Shown here one piece after another: positions 19,011-28,755 of a DNA stretch of 61,107 nucleotides (the first letter of the stretch is position 1; the number at the start of each line of letters is the position of its first letter). A program made the translations under genes and the position numbers. The notes under the pieces were generated by a model. That model made no database searches, was not told the origin of the DNA, and saw nothing but the letters and a program-made list of their open reading frames with translations. Source of the stretch: an uncultured Prevotella sp. (GTDB taxonomy: Bacteria; Bacteroidota; Bacteroidia; Bacteroidales; Bacteroidaceae); NCBI GenBank assembly GCA_900550635.1, contig URSZ01000001.1, positions 1 to 61,107 on the forward strand, given 5' to 3'.

Positions 19011-19018
19011 TAATTTTG
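19011..19018 (+). promoter_or_regulatory. Candidate rpoN promoter -7 box
   Basis: TAATTTTG fits TAnnTTTG, 19 bp before the rpoN ATG, giving a leader of about 12-15 nt. No good -33 box. Confidence 0.5.
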
Positions 19019-19037
19019 CTTACGTCAAACAAAAGAC

Positions 19038-20498
19038 ATGCCGCAGAAACTCATACAGACCCAAACCCAGACCCAGACGCAGACGCTCACACCGCAGCAG
19101 CTTCTGCAAGTGCACCTTTTGGAACTGCCGCTCAAGGACTTCGAAGAACGAGTAAACGAAGAACTGCTCGAAAACGAAGCACTCGAACAGGGCAATGACG
19201 AGGAGCAGGGCAACGAAGACTTCAACGGCGGGGAGGAAGAGTACGGCACCCAAGGCAACAGCGAAGCCGACGCACTGGCCGACTACGTGTCGGACGACGA
19301 AACGCCCGACTACCTGCTCGCGCGCGCCTCGGCAGCCGAAAACACCGCAGAAAGGCTGCCTTTCGGGCAGTCGGTGTCGCTCTACGAAGAGCTGAAGGCA
19401 CAGATAGCCGAAAACGACCTCGACGACCACGAGAAGGAAGTGATTACCTACCTCATCGGCTCGCTCGACTCCGACGGCTTCCTGCGCAAGGACGCGGCAC
19501 GCATAGCCGACGAACTGGCCATTTACCACGACATCGAAACCACGCCCGACGAGGTAGAACGTCTCACCAAAATACTACAGACCTTCGAACCGAAAGGCAT
19601 AGGAGCGCACTCGCTGCAAGAGTGCCTGCACATACAGCTTGCCTCGCCCGAGTTCTCGTCGCCGTTGCGCAAGCAGGAACTTACCGTTATCGACAAGTAT
19701 TACGACGACTTCATACACAAACGCTGGGACAAGATACGCCAGCGCTTAGGTGTCGACGCGCCCACGATTGAGAAAATACGCACCGAAATACAGCGCCTCA
19801 ACCCCAGGCCCGGAAGCGCACTCAACGAAACGGCTTCGAACGCCGCACAGGAGATTACGCCCGACTTCATGGTGGAAAACGACGGAAACGGAACGCTCAC
19901 CGTTACACTCAACGAGGGCGACGTGCCGCCGCTGCGCGTGAGCAGCTCGTTCCGCGCTACGCTGGACGACTTTGCAAACAACCGCCTGAAGCTGACAAGG
20001 GAACAAAAGGACACCTACGCCTACGCACGCCAGAAGATAGAGGCCGCACAAACGTTCATCGAGGCCGTGCGCCGCCGACAAACCAACATGCTCGCAACAA
20101 TGGAAGCCATAGTGGATTTCCAGAAGCCGTTCTTCCTGGAAGGTGACGATACACTGCTCCGCCCGATGATTCTGCGCGACATTGCAGAGCGCACAGGGCT
20201 GGACATATCGACCATTTCGCGCGTGAGCAACAGCAAATACGTTGAAACATACTTCGGGATTTTCCCGCTAAAATACTTTTTCAACGACAAGTTCGTAACA
20301 GAGGAGGGCGACGTACACTCGACGGTGAAGATACGTAAGGCCCTCGAAACGATAATAAACGAAGAAGACAAGAAGAACCCGTTGTCCGACGAGGCGCTTG
20401 CCGCCATGTTAAAGGAGCAAGGCTTCCCCGTGGCACGGCGCACCGTTGCAAAATACCGCGAGCAGATGGGAATACCTGTTGCCCGCCTAAGAAAATGA
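19038..20498 (+). CDS. rpoN: RNA polymerase sigma-54 factor
   Basis: 486 residues. Region I is Gln-rich (IQTQTQTQTQTLTPQQLL), then an acidic region II (about 50-110), the core-binding region III, and a C-terminal DNA-binding part with the helix-turn-helix GLDISTISRVSNSKYV and the RpoN box ARRTVAKYRE near residue 473. It directs RNA polymerase to -24/-12 promoters that need an AAA+ activator. The first hexanucleotide-like (cagacc) repeats encode the QT run and are in-frame. It overlaps the next gene by 4 bp. Confidence 0.96.
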   Translation: MPQKLIQTQTQTQTQTLTPQQLLQVHLLELPLKDFEERVNEELLENEALEQGNDEEQGNEDFNGGEEEYGTQGNSEADALADYVSDDETPDYLLARASAAENTAERLPFGQSVSLYEELKAQIAENDLDDHEKEVITYLIGSLDSDGFLRKDAARIADELAIYHDIETTPDEVERLTKILQTFEPKGIGAHSLQECLHIQLASPEFSSPLRKQELTVIDKYYDDFIHKRWDKIRQRLGVDAPTIEKIRTEIQRLNPRPGSALNETASNAAQEITPDFMVENDGNGTLTVTLNEGDVPPLRVSSSFRATLDDFANNRLKLTREQKDTYAYARQKIEAAQTFIEAVRRRQTNMLATMEAIVDFQKPFFLEGDDTLLRPMILRDIAERTGLDISTISRVSNSKYVETYFGIFPLKYFFNDKFVTEEGDVHSTVKIRKALETIINEEDKKNPLSDEALAAMLKEQGFPVARRTVAKYREQMGIPVARLRK

Positions 20499-21112
20499 GA
20501 GACAAGTACATAATCAAGATTGCACGCGCCATTTCGCTGCTTTTCACGCCTTTTTACTTCCCGGTAATAGCATTCCTGGCCCTGTTCATGTTCAGCTACA
20601 TGAACCTGCTGCCCCTGACGCTTAAGATAACCGTGCTGGTAATAGTTTACCTGTTTACCGTGGCGCTGCCGTTGCTGTCGATTTACCTTTACCGCAAGAT
20701 AAACGGCTGGACCACGCACCAGGCAAGCCACCGCACGCGGCGCTACGTGCCCTACCTGCTTAGCATTACGAGCTACGGCTGTTGCTTTTACGTAATGGAG
20801 CGTATGCGCATGCCCCATTTCATGATGGGAATCATCGTGGGCGCGCTGTCCATACAGGTGTTGTGCTCGATTATCAACACACGCTTCAAGATTAGCACCC
20901 ACTCTGCCGCTTCGGGCGGTGTGGTAGGCGCACTGCTCGCCTTTTCGCTGATATTCGCGTTCGACCCCACGTGGTGGCTGTGCTTGTCAATCATACTGGC
21001 CGGCGCGGTAGGCTCGAGCAGGATAATACTCCACCAGCACACGCTCGCACAAGTTACCACAGGCACCATACTGGGCTTTATCTGCGGGTTTGTAAGCATA
21101 TTGTACGTATAA
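20495..21112 (+). CDS. PAP2-like integral membrane protein
   Basis: 205 residues with about six hydrophobic segments. The second half has a weak PAP2 phosphatase pattern: THSAASGGVVGAL in the position of the SGH motif and SSRIILHQHTLAQVTTG in the position of the SRxxxxxHxxxD motif, with Gln where the last Asp normally sits. Activity as a lipid phosphatase is therefore uncertain. The ATG overlaps the rpoN stop (ATGA), and purE follows after 14 bp. Confidence 0.7.
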   Translation: MRDKYIIKIARAISLLFTPFYFPVIAFLALFMFSYMNLLPLTLKITVLVIVYLFTVALPLLSIYLYRKINGWTTHQASHRTRRYVPYLLSITSYGCCFYVMERMRMPHFMMGIIVGALSIQVLCSIINTRFKISTHSAASGGVVGALLAFSLIFAFDPTWWLCLSIILAGAVGSSRIILHQHTLAQVTTGTILGFICGFVSILYV

Positions 21113-21126
21113 ACACCAACATAACA

Positions 21127-21633
21127 ATGAAACCTTTAGTAAGCATAATCATGGGCAGCACGTCCGACCTGCCCGTAATGGAAAAGGCTGCCGCCGAGCT
21201 TGACTCGATGGGCATACCTTTCGAGATGAACGCCCTCTCGGCCCACCGCACGCCCGACGAGGTGGCCGCCTTTGCAAGGGAAGCCGCCCCGCGCGGAGTG
21301 AAAGTAATAATAGCCGCAGCAGGCATGGCCGCAGCGCTGCCCGGGGTAATTGCCGCGCACACCACGCTGCCCGTAATAGGCGTGCCCATAAAGGGAATGC
21401 TCGACGGCCTGGACGCACTGCTGTCGATAGTGCAGATGCCGCCCGCCATACCGGTGGCGACCGTGGGAGTGAACGCCGCAAAGAACGCGGCCATACTGGC
21501 CGAGGAAATCCTCGCCCTAACCGACGAAGGCATACGCGCCCGCGTGGCAGAACAGAAGGCAAAACTCAAGGACAAGATTGTGGCAGCCAACGAGGAGCTC
21601 GCCAAAGTGAAATACGCCAACAAGACAAACTGA
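21127..21633 (+). CDS. purE: N5-carboxyaminoimidazole ribonucleotide mutase PurE
   Basis: 168 residues. It converts N5-CAIR to CAIR in purine synthesis (class I PurE). The phosphate- and substrate-binding motifs IIMGSTSDLPVM, SAHRTPDEV and AAGMAAALPGVIA are all present, followed by GVPIKGMLDGLDALLSIVQM. PurK is not next to it. A terminator hairpin follows 28 bp after the stop. Confidence 0.96.
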   Translation: MKPLVSIIMGSTSDLPVMEKAAAELDSMGIPFEMNALSAHRTPDEVAAFAREAAPRGVKVIIAAAGMAAALPGVIAAHTTLPVIGVPIKGMLDGLDALLSIVQMPPAIPVATVGVNAAKNAAILAEEILALTDEGIRARVAEQKAKLKDKIVAANEELAKVKYANKTN

Positions 21634-21660
21634 CCCGCCCGAGAGCAGGAGATATATTAT

Positions 21661-21698
21661 AATGCGTACCCGCAACATTTGCCGGGCACGCATTTTTT
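21661..21698 (+). terminator. Intrinsic terminator after purE
   Basis: AATGCGT pairs with ACGCATT and CCCG with CGGG around a short loop, with a single mismatch. A run of six T follows. Confidence 0.8.
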
Positions 21699-21790
21699 AT
21701 ACGCACCTTTTCCGGAAGCCCTGCCGCCACGCGGCAAGGCGGACATTCGCTGCCGCAAAACCCGGGACGGGGAACACCGTTTTTCAACCA

Positions 21791-21967
21791 CGGAAAACGA
21801 AAACTCATTTTCACTCCGTCGCACTCCTCGGGGAGCAAATAAAAATTATGTCTGAGATATTTTAAAATATGTCAGACATATTTCGAATTATGTCAGACAT
21901 ATTTTTGCCCTCCGGAAACCCGCATGAAAACTCGGGGCACAAAAGCTGCCTTTTTTGTCCGTATAAC
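21791..21967 (-). repeat. Triple-module intergenic element, copy F
   Basis: A nearly complete unit in reverse orientation: cggaaaacgaaaactcattt and a ctcctcggggagcaaa hairpin to the left, three GTC/GAC modules at 21842-21906, then gccctccggaaacccgcatg and ttttttgtccgtat to the right. It lies between the purE terminator and the S41 protease promoter. Confidence 0.9.
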
Positions 21968-22031
21968 TATTTTAAACATCAGTGCACCTATTTTACAAAC
22001 CGCCGGGCGGCACTTATACACAGTTAAATAG

Positions 22032-22039
22032 TATCTTTG
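22032..22039 (+). promoter_or_regulatory. Candidate S41 protease promoter -7 box
   Basis: TATCTTTG, exact TAnnTTTG match, 30 bp before the ATG at 22069. Confidence 0.5.
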
Positions 22040-22068
22040 CACACTATAACCTTTCAAACCAGATATTA

Positions 22069-23640
22069 ATGAAAAAGATATTTTCCTTCCTCATCGCCAT
22101 ATCCTGCCTCACGTCCGTGGCCGCACAGACCAAGGAACAGGAAACAGCCGCGGTGCGCAAACTCGGGATAGCCCAGTATGCCGTGTCGCACCTGTACGTC
22201 GATTCAGTAGACCTCACGAAAATCACCGAAGGGGCGATAAAAGGAATGCTCTCCACCCTCGACCCGCACTCCACATACACCAACGCCGCCGAAACAAAGG
22301 CAATGAACGAACCGCTCGAAGGGAACTTCGACGGCATAGGCGTGCAGTTCAACATGCTCGACGACACGCTGCTCGTAATCCAGACCGTCGACAAAGGCCC
22401 GTCGCAAAAAGCCGGAATACTGGCCGGCGACAGGATTGTGCGCGTAAACGACACCGTTATAGCCGGCGTTAAAATGCCGCAAACCGAGATAATGAAACGC
22501 CTGCGCGGAAAGAAGGGCACTACCGTGCACCTCGGCATTCGCCGCACCGGTGTGGCCGAAGAAATACAGTTCGACGTGGTGCGCGACAAGATTCCCGTAC
22601 ACACACTCGACGCAGCCTACATCATAGCACCCAAGGTGGGATACGTGCGCTTCGGCTCGTTCGGCAAGACAACCCACGACGAAGTACGCAACGCCATACT
22701 CGGCCTTAAGGAAAAAGGAGCCGAAAGCCTCATAGTCGACGTGCGCGAAAACGGCGGCGGCTTCCTCGAAGCGGCAATCGAAGTGGCCAACGAATTCCTC
22801 GCCAAGGGCGACATGATAGTCTATACCCAGGGTCGCGCCGTTCCCAAAGTGGAATACAAGGCACGAGGCGGCGGCATATTCACCGAAGGCAAGACCGTGG
22901 TGCTCGTCGACGAGTTCTCCGCTTCGGCGTCCGAAATACTAGCCGGCGCACTCCAGGACCAGGACCGCGCAACCATAGTGGGCGTGCGCAGTTTCGGCAA
23001 AGGACTTGTGCAACAGCCGGTGGGACTTCCCGACGGCTCGCTCATACGCCTCACCGTGGCGCGCTACTACACGCCGGCCGGACGCTGCATTCAAAAACCC
23101 TACAAGCCCGGAGAGAACGAGGCTTACAACCTTGACGTGCTCAACCGCCTGCGCGGGGGAGAACTGACCAACGCCGACAGCATTCACCACAACGACTCCC
23201 TGCGCTGCTACACACTGCGCAAACACCGTCCCGTATATGGCGGGGGCGGGATAATTCCCGACCATTTCGTGCCGCTCGACACCACGGTATACACCAATCT
23301 TTACCGCAACCTATCGCGCAAAAACCTCGTGCTGCCCGCAATATTGAAATACAACGACACACATCGCGACGAACTGAAGAAAAAATACTCTTCCTTCGAG
23401 AAATTCAAGAAAGACTACACCTGTCCCGACGAAATAATCGACTCCATTCTCGCCGAAGGCGAAAAAGCCAAGATAAAACCCAAGGACGACGACGAACAGA
23501 AACGCACGCGCAAGCTGCTGGGCAAGATACTCAAGGCAATAACCGCGCGCGACATCTGGGACATGACACAATATTTCGAAATAATGAACGACGGCGACGC
23601 TACCATACAGAAAGCGCTCGAAGTAATAAGCCAATCATAA
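22069..23640 (+). CDS. Carboxyl-terminal processing protease (S41 family)
   Basis: 523 residues with a signal peptide (MKKIFSFLIAISCLTSVAA). Order: an N-terminal S41 region, a PDZ domain (about 95-175, VDKGPSQKAGILAGDRIVRV), the catalytic domain with VDVRENGGG, the nucleophile Ser in FSASASEILAGAL, and the general base Lys in RSFGKGLVQQ, then a C-terminal helical region. These periplasmic proteases trim or degrade exported proteins. The ATG at 22069 avoids a long non-conserved extension and is well placed for the -7 box. Confidence 0.95.
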   Translation: MKKIFSFLIAISCLTSVAAQTKEQETAAVRKLGIAQYAVSHLYVDSVDLTKITEGAIKGMLSTLDPHSTYTNAAETKAMNEPLEGNFDGIGVQFNMLDDTLLVIQTVDKGPSQKAGILAGDRIVRVNDTVIAGVKMPQTEIMKRLRGKKGTTVHLGIRRTGVAEEIQFDVVRDKIPVHTLDAAYIIAPKVGYVRFGSFGKTTHDEVRNAILGLKEKGAESLIVDVRENGGGFLEAAIEVANEFLAKGDMIVYTQGRAVPKVEYKARGGGIFTEGKTVVLVDEFSASASEILAGALQDQDRATIVGVRSFGKGLVQQPVGLPDGSLIRLTVARYYTPAGRCIQKPYKPGENEAYNLDVLNRLRGGELTNADSIHHNDSLRCYTLRKHRPVYGGGGIIPDHFVPLDTTVYTNLYRNLSRKNLVLPAILKYNDTHRDELKKKYSSFEKFKKDYTCPDEIIDSILAEGEKAKIKPKDDDEQKRTRKLLGKILKAITARDIWDMTQYFEIMNDGDATIQKALEVISQS

Positions 23641-23660
23641 AGCAAACGAGAGCCAGCAAC

Positions 23661-25475
23661 ATGAATGCAAGAACAATAATCTGCACCGCTGTGGCCGCCT
23701 GCACCATGATACTTACCACTGCAAACGCGGCCAAATACATCCCCGGCGACAAGCGCGTGTTCTCCTTGTACTGCAACGGCGTTCCCTGCGCTGTCGACTC
23801 CGTGGGACGCTCGATATACTGCCCCGTAAAGCCCGTCGACGGCGACTCGATAACCGTGGTGTTCACCTCGCCCATGCACGATTCCGTAAGCATAAACTTC
23901 AACTTCATCAAGATGGGCGACAGCGTAAAGTTCGCAAACAAGTTTTCGCAAAACCACCGTACATTTTTCTCAGGAACACGCACGGTATGGAACCTTTACT
24001 TCACCACGCTGCCCGTTGTGCTTCTCGACGCCACGGAACTTGAAAAAGACGTGCGACATCCGGGATACATAACAATTATCGACCCGTGGTGCCGCACCGA
24101 CGGCGTGAACAACCTGTTCATACACTACGCCGGAGTAAAGATACGCGGCGCCACAGCCGCCACATACCCCAAAAAACCGTTCGGCGTGGAACTGTGGGAC
24201 GAGAACAACGAGGAAACCGACGCTACCATAATGGGAATGCGCAGCGACGGCGACGTAATACTCGACGCCATGTACATCGACAAGGCCAGAATGCGCAACC
24301 GCCTGTGCTTCGACCTCTGGAACACCGTGGACCGCCTGCCGTACAACGACGACCCGGACGACAACCTTAACGGAACAGAAGGAACATTCGTCGAAGTGCT
24401 CGTAAACGGAGAATACAACGGCCTGTACTGCCTTACCGACAAGATTGACCGCAAGAAGCTGCAACTAAACAAATACAAGGTCGACCCCGCAAGCGGCGAA
24501 ATAGCGCAACATGGCATGCTCTACAAGGCCACCGACTGGACCGGCGCAACGCAGTTCAATGGCTACGACACATCAGCCTCGACACAAGCGCTCAATTGGT
24601 TTGGCTGGGAGCAAAAATACCCCGACGAAAGCAACGCCTTTGCCAACTGGACGCCGATGATAAACCTCATAGAATACGCCGCGCCCGACCTGTACCCAAA
24701 CAAAACCCTATTCTCGGCACTGCTCGAAAGAAGGTTCTACGTGCAGAACCTCGTGAACTACGTGCTGTTCCTCGGCGTAATGCACATTACCGACAACAGC
24801 TGCAAGAACACCTACATCAGTTTCCGGGACGTCAAGGCCTCGCCGTCGCTCGCGCTGTTCACCCCGTGGGACATGGACGCCTCGTGGGGGCGAGAATGGG
24901 ACGGCTCAATGCGCGACGAACAAGGCTTCGACAAGATAATGGAAGACTGCGGGCTGTTCAAACGCCTCATCAACGACAACCCCGCCGACTTCCACCGCCG
25001 CATGCACGACACATGGATACGCTGGCGCAACTCATCCTTCTCAATCGATTCGGTAACGGCACGCATAAATGCCTACAGCGACCTGTTCACCAGTTCCGGC
25101 GCGTTCCTGCGCGAGATGAGAAGGTGGCCCGGCACGGTAGTGACAATCAACACCGAAACAAGATACATGCTTACCTGGTACAAGAAGAGCTTCGACTTCA
25201 TAAATGAGTTCCTCAAAGACTATCCCACAAGCATACAAAGCGTCACCGCCGGCAACGACATGCAAATAAGCGCCACAACCGACGGGGCGAACATCATCGT
25301 CAACGGCACAACAGGCAACGAAGCGCACATACGCATATACGACACCGCGGGAACGGCAGTGGAAAGCACCGACGCGGCCCTGCCATACCGGAGCGGCAAC
25401 CTCGCGCCGGGCATATACATAATAAACATAAGCGTGGACGGCACCACAGTGCGCAAGAAAGTGGCCGTCTTCTGA
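23661..25475 (+). CDS. Secreted CotH-family protein
   Basis: 604 residues, signal peptide (cut near residue 23, ILTTANAA). The middle has the CotH kinase-like fold signatures: GVKIRGATAATYPKKPFGVE, GEYNGLYCLTDKIDRKKL, and LFTPWDMDASWGREWDG (the CotH metal-binding Asp motif). The last 75 residues (IRIYDTAGTAVES then LAPGIYIINISVDG) resemble a T9SS sorting tail. In spores CotH is a protein kinase; in Bacteroidota these are secreted proteins of unknown substrate. 20 bp after the S41 protease. Confidence 0.8.
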   Translation: MNARTIICTAVAACTMILTTANAAKYIPGDKRVFSLYCNGVPCAVDSVGRSIYCPVKPVDGDSITVVFTSPMHDSVSINFNFIKMGDSVKFANKFSQNHRTFFSGTRTVWNLYFTTLPVVLLDATELEKDVRHPGYITIIDPWCRTDGVNNLFIHYAGVKIRGATAATYPKKPFGVELWDENNEETDATIMGMRSDGDVILDAMYIDKARMRNRLCFDLWNTVDRLPYNDDPDDNLNGTEGTFVEVLVNGEYNGLYCLTDKIDRKKLQLNKYKVDPASGEIAQHGMLYKATDWTGATQFNGYDTSASTQALNWFGWEQKYPDESNAFANWTPMINLIEYAAPDLYPNKTLFSALLERRFYVQNLVNYVLFLGVMHITDNSCKNTYISFRDVKASPSLALFTPWDMDASWGREWDGSMRDEQGFDKIMEDCGLFKRLINDNPADFHRRMHDTWIRWRNSSFSIDSVTARINAYSDLFTSSGAFLREMRRWPGTVVTINTETRYMLTWYKKSFDFINEFLKDYPTSIQSVTAGNDMQISATTDGANIIVNGTTGNEAHIRIYDTAGTAVESTDAALPYRSGNLAPGIYIINISVDGTTVRKKVAVF

Positions 25476-25630
25476 ACCCCGGCCCCCTCGGTGCACAAGA
25501 GCGCAACCGCATTCGCGGCGGCACGCACGGCCAATGCGGACAAACAAGGCACCGCGCAGGGCGCATTCCGCCGTAGCGGAAAATGAAAACTACGGCACCG
25601 TTTTTCCACCCCGCCGTACACCGCTTTTTT

Positions 25631-25740
25631 CCAGCCGTTTGAAACGCCCGAAAATATGTCTGACATAATTCGAAATATGTCAGACATATTTTAAATTATC
25701 TCAGAGATATTTTTTCTTTTCTCCCAAGGGGGTAGAAAAC
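25631..25740 (+). repeat. Triple-module intergenic element, copy G
   Basis: Core 25651-25715 with three GTC/GAC-type modules, one carrying cagagatatt. On the right is ttcttttctcccaagggggta; forward orientation. It lies in the CotH to leuS gap (25476-25895). To its left is a GAAAAC stretch that may be a fragment of another unit. Confidence 0.88.
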
Positions 25741-25832
25741 TCTCCGATACAACGCGGACAAACACGGACGGGCACTAAAAATGCACAAAAAGCAACACTA
25801 ACACGGTATACATATTTTACCAAAAAAAGTAG

Positions 25833-25840
25833 TATCTTTG
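25833..25840 (+). promoter_or_regulatory. Candidate leuS promoter -7 box
   Basis: TATCTTTG, exact TAnnTTTG match, 55 bp before the ATG. Confidence 0.5.
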
Positions 25841-25895
25841 CGCCCGAAAACACGGCCCGCCCGCAACGGCAGGCATTTAATTATCAACTTAAAAG

Positions 25896-28745
25896 ATGGA
25901 CTACAATTTCAAGGAAATAGAGAAAAAATGGCACGCCCGCTGGGTGGAAAACAAAACGTACAAGGTTACGGAAAATCCCTCCAAGCCGAAATATTATGTG
26001 TTGAACATGTTCCCGTACCCTTCAGGGGCGGGATTGCACGTAGGCCATCCTTTAGGTTACATAGCCAGCGACATTTATGCCCGCTACAAACGCCTGTGCG
26101 GCTACAACGTGCTCAACCCCATGGGCTATGACGCCTACGGGCTGCCGGCCGAACAATACGCCATACAAACAGGCCAGCACCCGGCCGTAACCACGGTAAA
26201 AAACATCGACCATTACCGCGAACAGCTCGACAAGATAGGCTTTTCGTTCGACTGGGACCGCGAGATACGCACATGCGACCCGCAATATTACCACTGGACA
26301 CAGTGGGCTTTCAAACTGATGTTCGAAAGCTATTATTCCTATTCCGAAAACAAGGCACGCCCCGTAAGCGAACTCATAAGCCGCTTTGAAACAAGCGGCA
26401 CCGAAGGGCTCGACGCAGCATGCAGCGAGGAACTCTGTTTCACCGCCGGCGAATGGAAAGCCATGAACGACGTAGAGAAGCAGCAGGTGCTTATGAATTA
26501 CCGCATTGCCTACCTGGGCGAGACCATGGTCAACTGGTGCCCGAAGCTCGGCACCGTGCTGGCCAACGACGAGGTAGTCGAAGGCGTGTCGGTGCGCGGC
26601 GGATACCCCGTGGTGCAGAAAAAAATGAAACAGTGGTGCCTGCGCGTGTCGGCCTACGCACAACGACTGCTCGACGGGCTCGACAACGTGGACTGGACCG
26701 ACTCGCTCAAGGAAACACAGCGCAACTGGATAGGCCGGAGCGAAGGCACCGAAGTGGAATTCAACGTCAAAGGCAGCGACCTTACGTTCACCATCTTCAC
26801 CACACGCGCCGACACAATGTTCGGCGTAACATTCATGGTGCTCGCACCCGAAAGCGAACTCGTTGACAAACTCACAACTCCCGAACAAGCCGGGGAAGTA
26901 AAGGCATACATCGACGCGACAAAGAAACGCACCGAACGCGAACGCATATCCGACCGCAAGGTAACGGGCGTGTTCTCCGGCTCGTATGCCATAAATCCCT
27001 TTACGGGCGAGGAGATTCCCGTTTGGATAAGCGACTACGTGCTCGCAGGCTACGGCACCGGCGCAATAATGGCCGTTCCGGCCCACGACAGCCGCGACTA
27101 CGCATTTGCACGCCACTTCAACCTGCCAATCATCCCGCTGATAGAAGGCTGCGACGTGTCGCAGGAAAGTTTCGACGCCAAGGAAGGCATAGTCACCAAC
27201 TCGCCACGCGCCGGAGTGAAACCGTACATCGACTTCTCGCTCAACGGCCTTACCGTAAAGGAAGCCATAGCCGCAACAAAGAAATACGTAAGCGAACACA
27301 AGCTCGGCCGCGTAAAGGTGAACTACCGCCTGCGCGACGCAATCTTCTCGCGCCAGCGCTACTGGGGAGAGCCGTTCCCCGTGTACTACAAGGACAGCAT
27401 GCCGCAAATGCTGCCCGACGAATGCCTGCCCCTCGAGCTGCCCGAAATAGACAAGTACGAGCCCACCGAAACGGGCGAGCCGCCACTCGGCCGCGCACAG
27501 AAATGGGCGTGGGACACGGAAAAGAAAACAGTAGTCGAAAAAAGCAAGATAAACAACACAACCATCTTCCCGCTCGAACTGAACACCATGCCGGGATTCG
27601 CCGGCTCGTCAGCCTACTACCTGCGCTACATGGACCCGCACAACGACCGCGAGCTCGTAAGCAAGGCAAACGACGAGTACTGGCGCTGCGTAGACCTCTA
27701 CGTCGGAGGCACGGAGCACGCCACGGGACACCTCATCTACTCCCGCTTCTGGAACAAAGTTCTCCACGACTACGGCTACAGCGTTGTGGAAGAACCGTTC
27801 GCCAAACTCGTGAACCAGGGAATGATTCAGGGACGCTCCAACTTTGTTTACCGCGTGAAGGAAGGAACGGAGCAAGGCAAGTTCGTTTCGCTCAACCTGA
27901 AAGACAAATACGAAGTAACCCCAATACACGTTGACGTAAACATCGTAAGCAACGACGTGCTCGACATCGACGCCTTCCGCAAATGGAGGCCCGAGTATGC
28001 CGACGCCGAATTCATACTCGAAGAAGACGGCAAGTACATCTGCGGCTGGGCCATCGAAAAGATGTCGAAAAGCATGTACAACGTAGTCAACCCCGACCTC
28101 GTTGTAGAACGCTACGGGGCAGACACGCTGCGCCTTTACGAGATGTTCCTCGGCCCGATAAACCAGAGCAAGCCGTGGGACAGCAACGGAATAGACGGTT
28201 GCTCCCGCTTTTTGCGCAAGCTCTGGAACCTTTTCTTCGACAAGTCAGGAAACTTCGTTCCCGATTCCGCAGAGCCTTCCGGCGACAACCTGCGCTCGCT
28301 CCACAAGCTGATAAAGAAAGTTACCGACGACATGGAAGTTTTCTCCTATAACACTTCCATAAGCGCCTTCATGATAGCCGTAGGGGAATTGGCCGCACAA
28401 CGCTGCACCTCGCGCGAAGTTCTCGAAAAACTTGTAATACTTGTTGCCCCGTTTGCGCCTTTCATTGCCGAGGAGCTTTGGGAAAAACTCGGCAAGGAGG
28501 GTTCTGTTTGCGACGCACAGTGGCCTGCCTGCGACGAGAGCTACCTTCGTCAGGACAACGTGACGATGAGCATTTCGTTTAACGGAAAGACGCGCTTCAC
28601 CCTCGACTTCCCCGTCGACGCAAGCAAGGAAGAAATCGAAAAGGAAGCACTCGGCTGCGAACAGTCGCAAAAGTATCTTGAAGGCAAGACAGTCGTAAAG
28701 GTTATAGTCGTACCGAAGCGCATTGTCAACATAGTTGTAAAATAA
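25896..28745 (+). CDS. leuS: Leucyl-tRNA synthetase
   Basis: 949 residues. Class I synthetase charging tRNA-Leu. The HIGH-like HVGHPLG motif lies at about residues 48-54 within FPYPSGAGLHVGHPLGY. The editing (CP1) domain has TTRADTMFGVTFMVLAPE and MAVPAHDSRDYAFA. The KMSKS motif lies at about residue 722 in IEKMSKSMYN. A C-terminal anticodon-binding region follows. The length is on the long side but typical for Bacteroidota. YitT follows 10 bp later. Confidence 0.97.
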   Translation: MDYNFKEIEKKWHARWVENKTYKVTENPSKPKYYVLNMFPYPSGAGLHVGHPLGYIASDIYARYKRLCGYNVLNPMGYDAYGLPAEQYAIQTGQHPAVTTVKNIDHYREQLDKIGFSFDWDREIRTCDPQYYHWTQWAFKLMFESYYSYSENKARPVSELISRFETSGTEGLDAACSEELCFTAGEWKAMNDVEKQQVLMNYRIAYLGETMVNWCPKLGTVLANDEVVEGVSVRGGYPVVQKKMKQWCLRVSAYAQRLLDGLDNVDWTDSLKETQRNWIGRSEGTEVEFNVKGSDLTFTIFTTRADTMFGVTFMVLAPESELVDKLTTPEQAGEVKAYIDATKKRTERERISDRKVTGVFSGSYAINPFTGEEIPVWISDYVLAGYGTGAIMAVPAHDSRDYAFARHFNLPIIPLIEGCDVSQESFDAKEGIVTNSPRAGVKPYIDFSLNGLTVKEAIAATKKYVSEHKLGRVKVNYRLRDAIFSRQRYWGEPFPVYYKDSMPQMLPDECLPLELPEIDKYEPTETGEPPLGRAQKWAWDTEKKTVVEKSKINNTTIFPLELNTMPGFAGSSAYYLRYMDPHNDRELVSKANDEYWRCVDLYVGGTEHATGHLIYSRFWNKVLHDYGYSVVEEPFAKLVNQGMIQGRSNFVYRVKEGTEQGKFVSLNLKDKYEVTPIHVDVNIVSNDVLDIDAFRKWRPEYADAEFILEEDGKYICGWAIEKMSKSMYNVVNPDLVVERYGADTLRLYEMFLGPINQSKPWDSNGIDGCSRFLRKLWNLFFDKSGNFVPDSAEPSGDNLRSLHKLIKKVTDDMEVFSYNTSISAFMIAVGELAAQRCTSREVLEKLVILVAPFAPFIAEELWEKLGKEGSVCDAQWPACDESYLRQDNVTMSISFNGKTRFTLDFPVDASKEEIEKEALGCEQSQKYLEGKTVVKVIVVPKRIVNIVVK

Positions 28746-28755
28746 GGCGAGCACC

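Noticed and set aside
19050..19090. Hexanucleotide-like repeat at the 5' end of rpoN as a phase-variation switch
   Set aside because: The repeat unit is a multiple of three and encodes the normal Gln-rich region I, so slippage would not change the frame.
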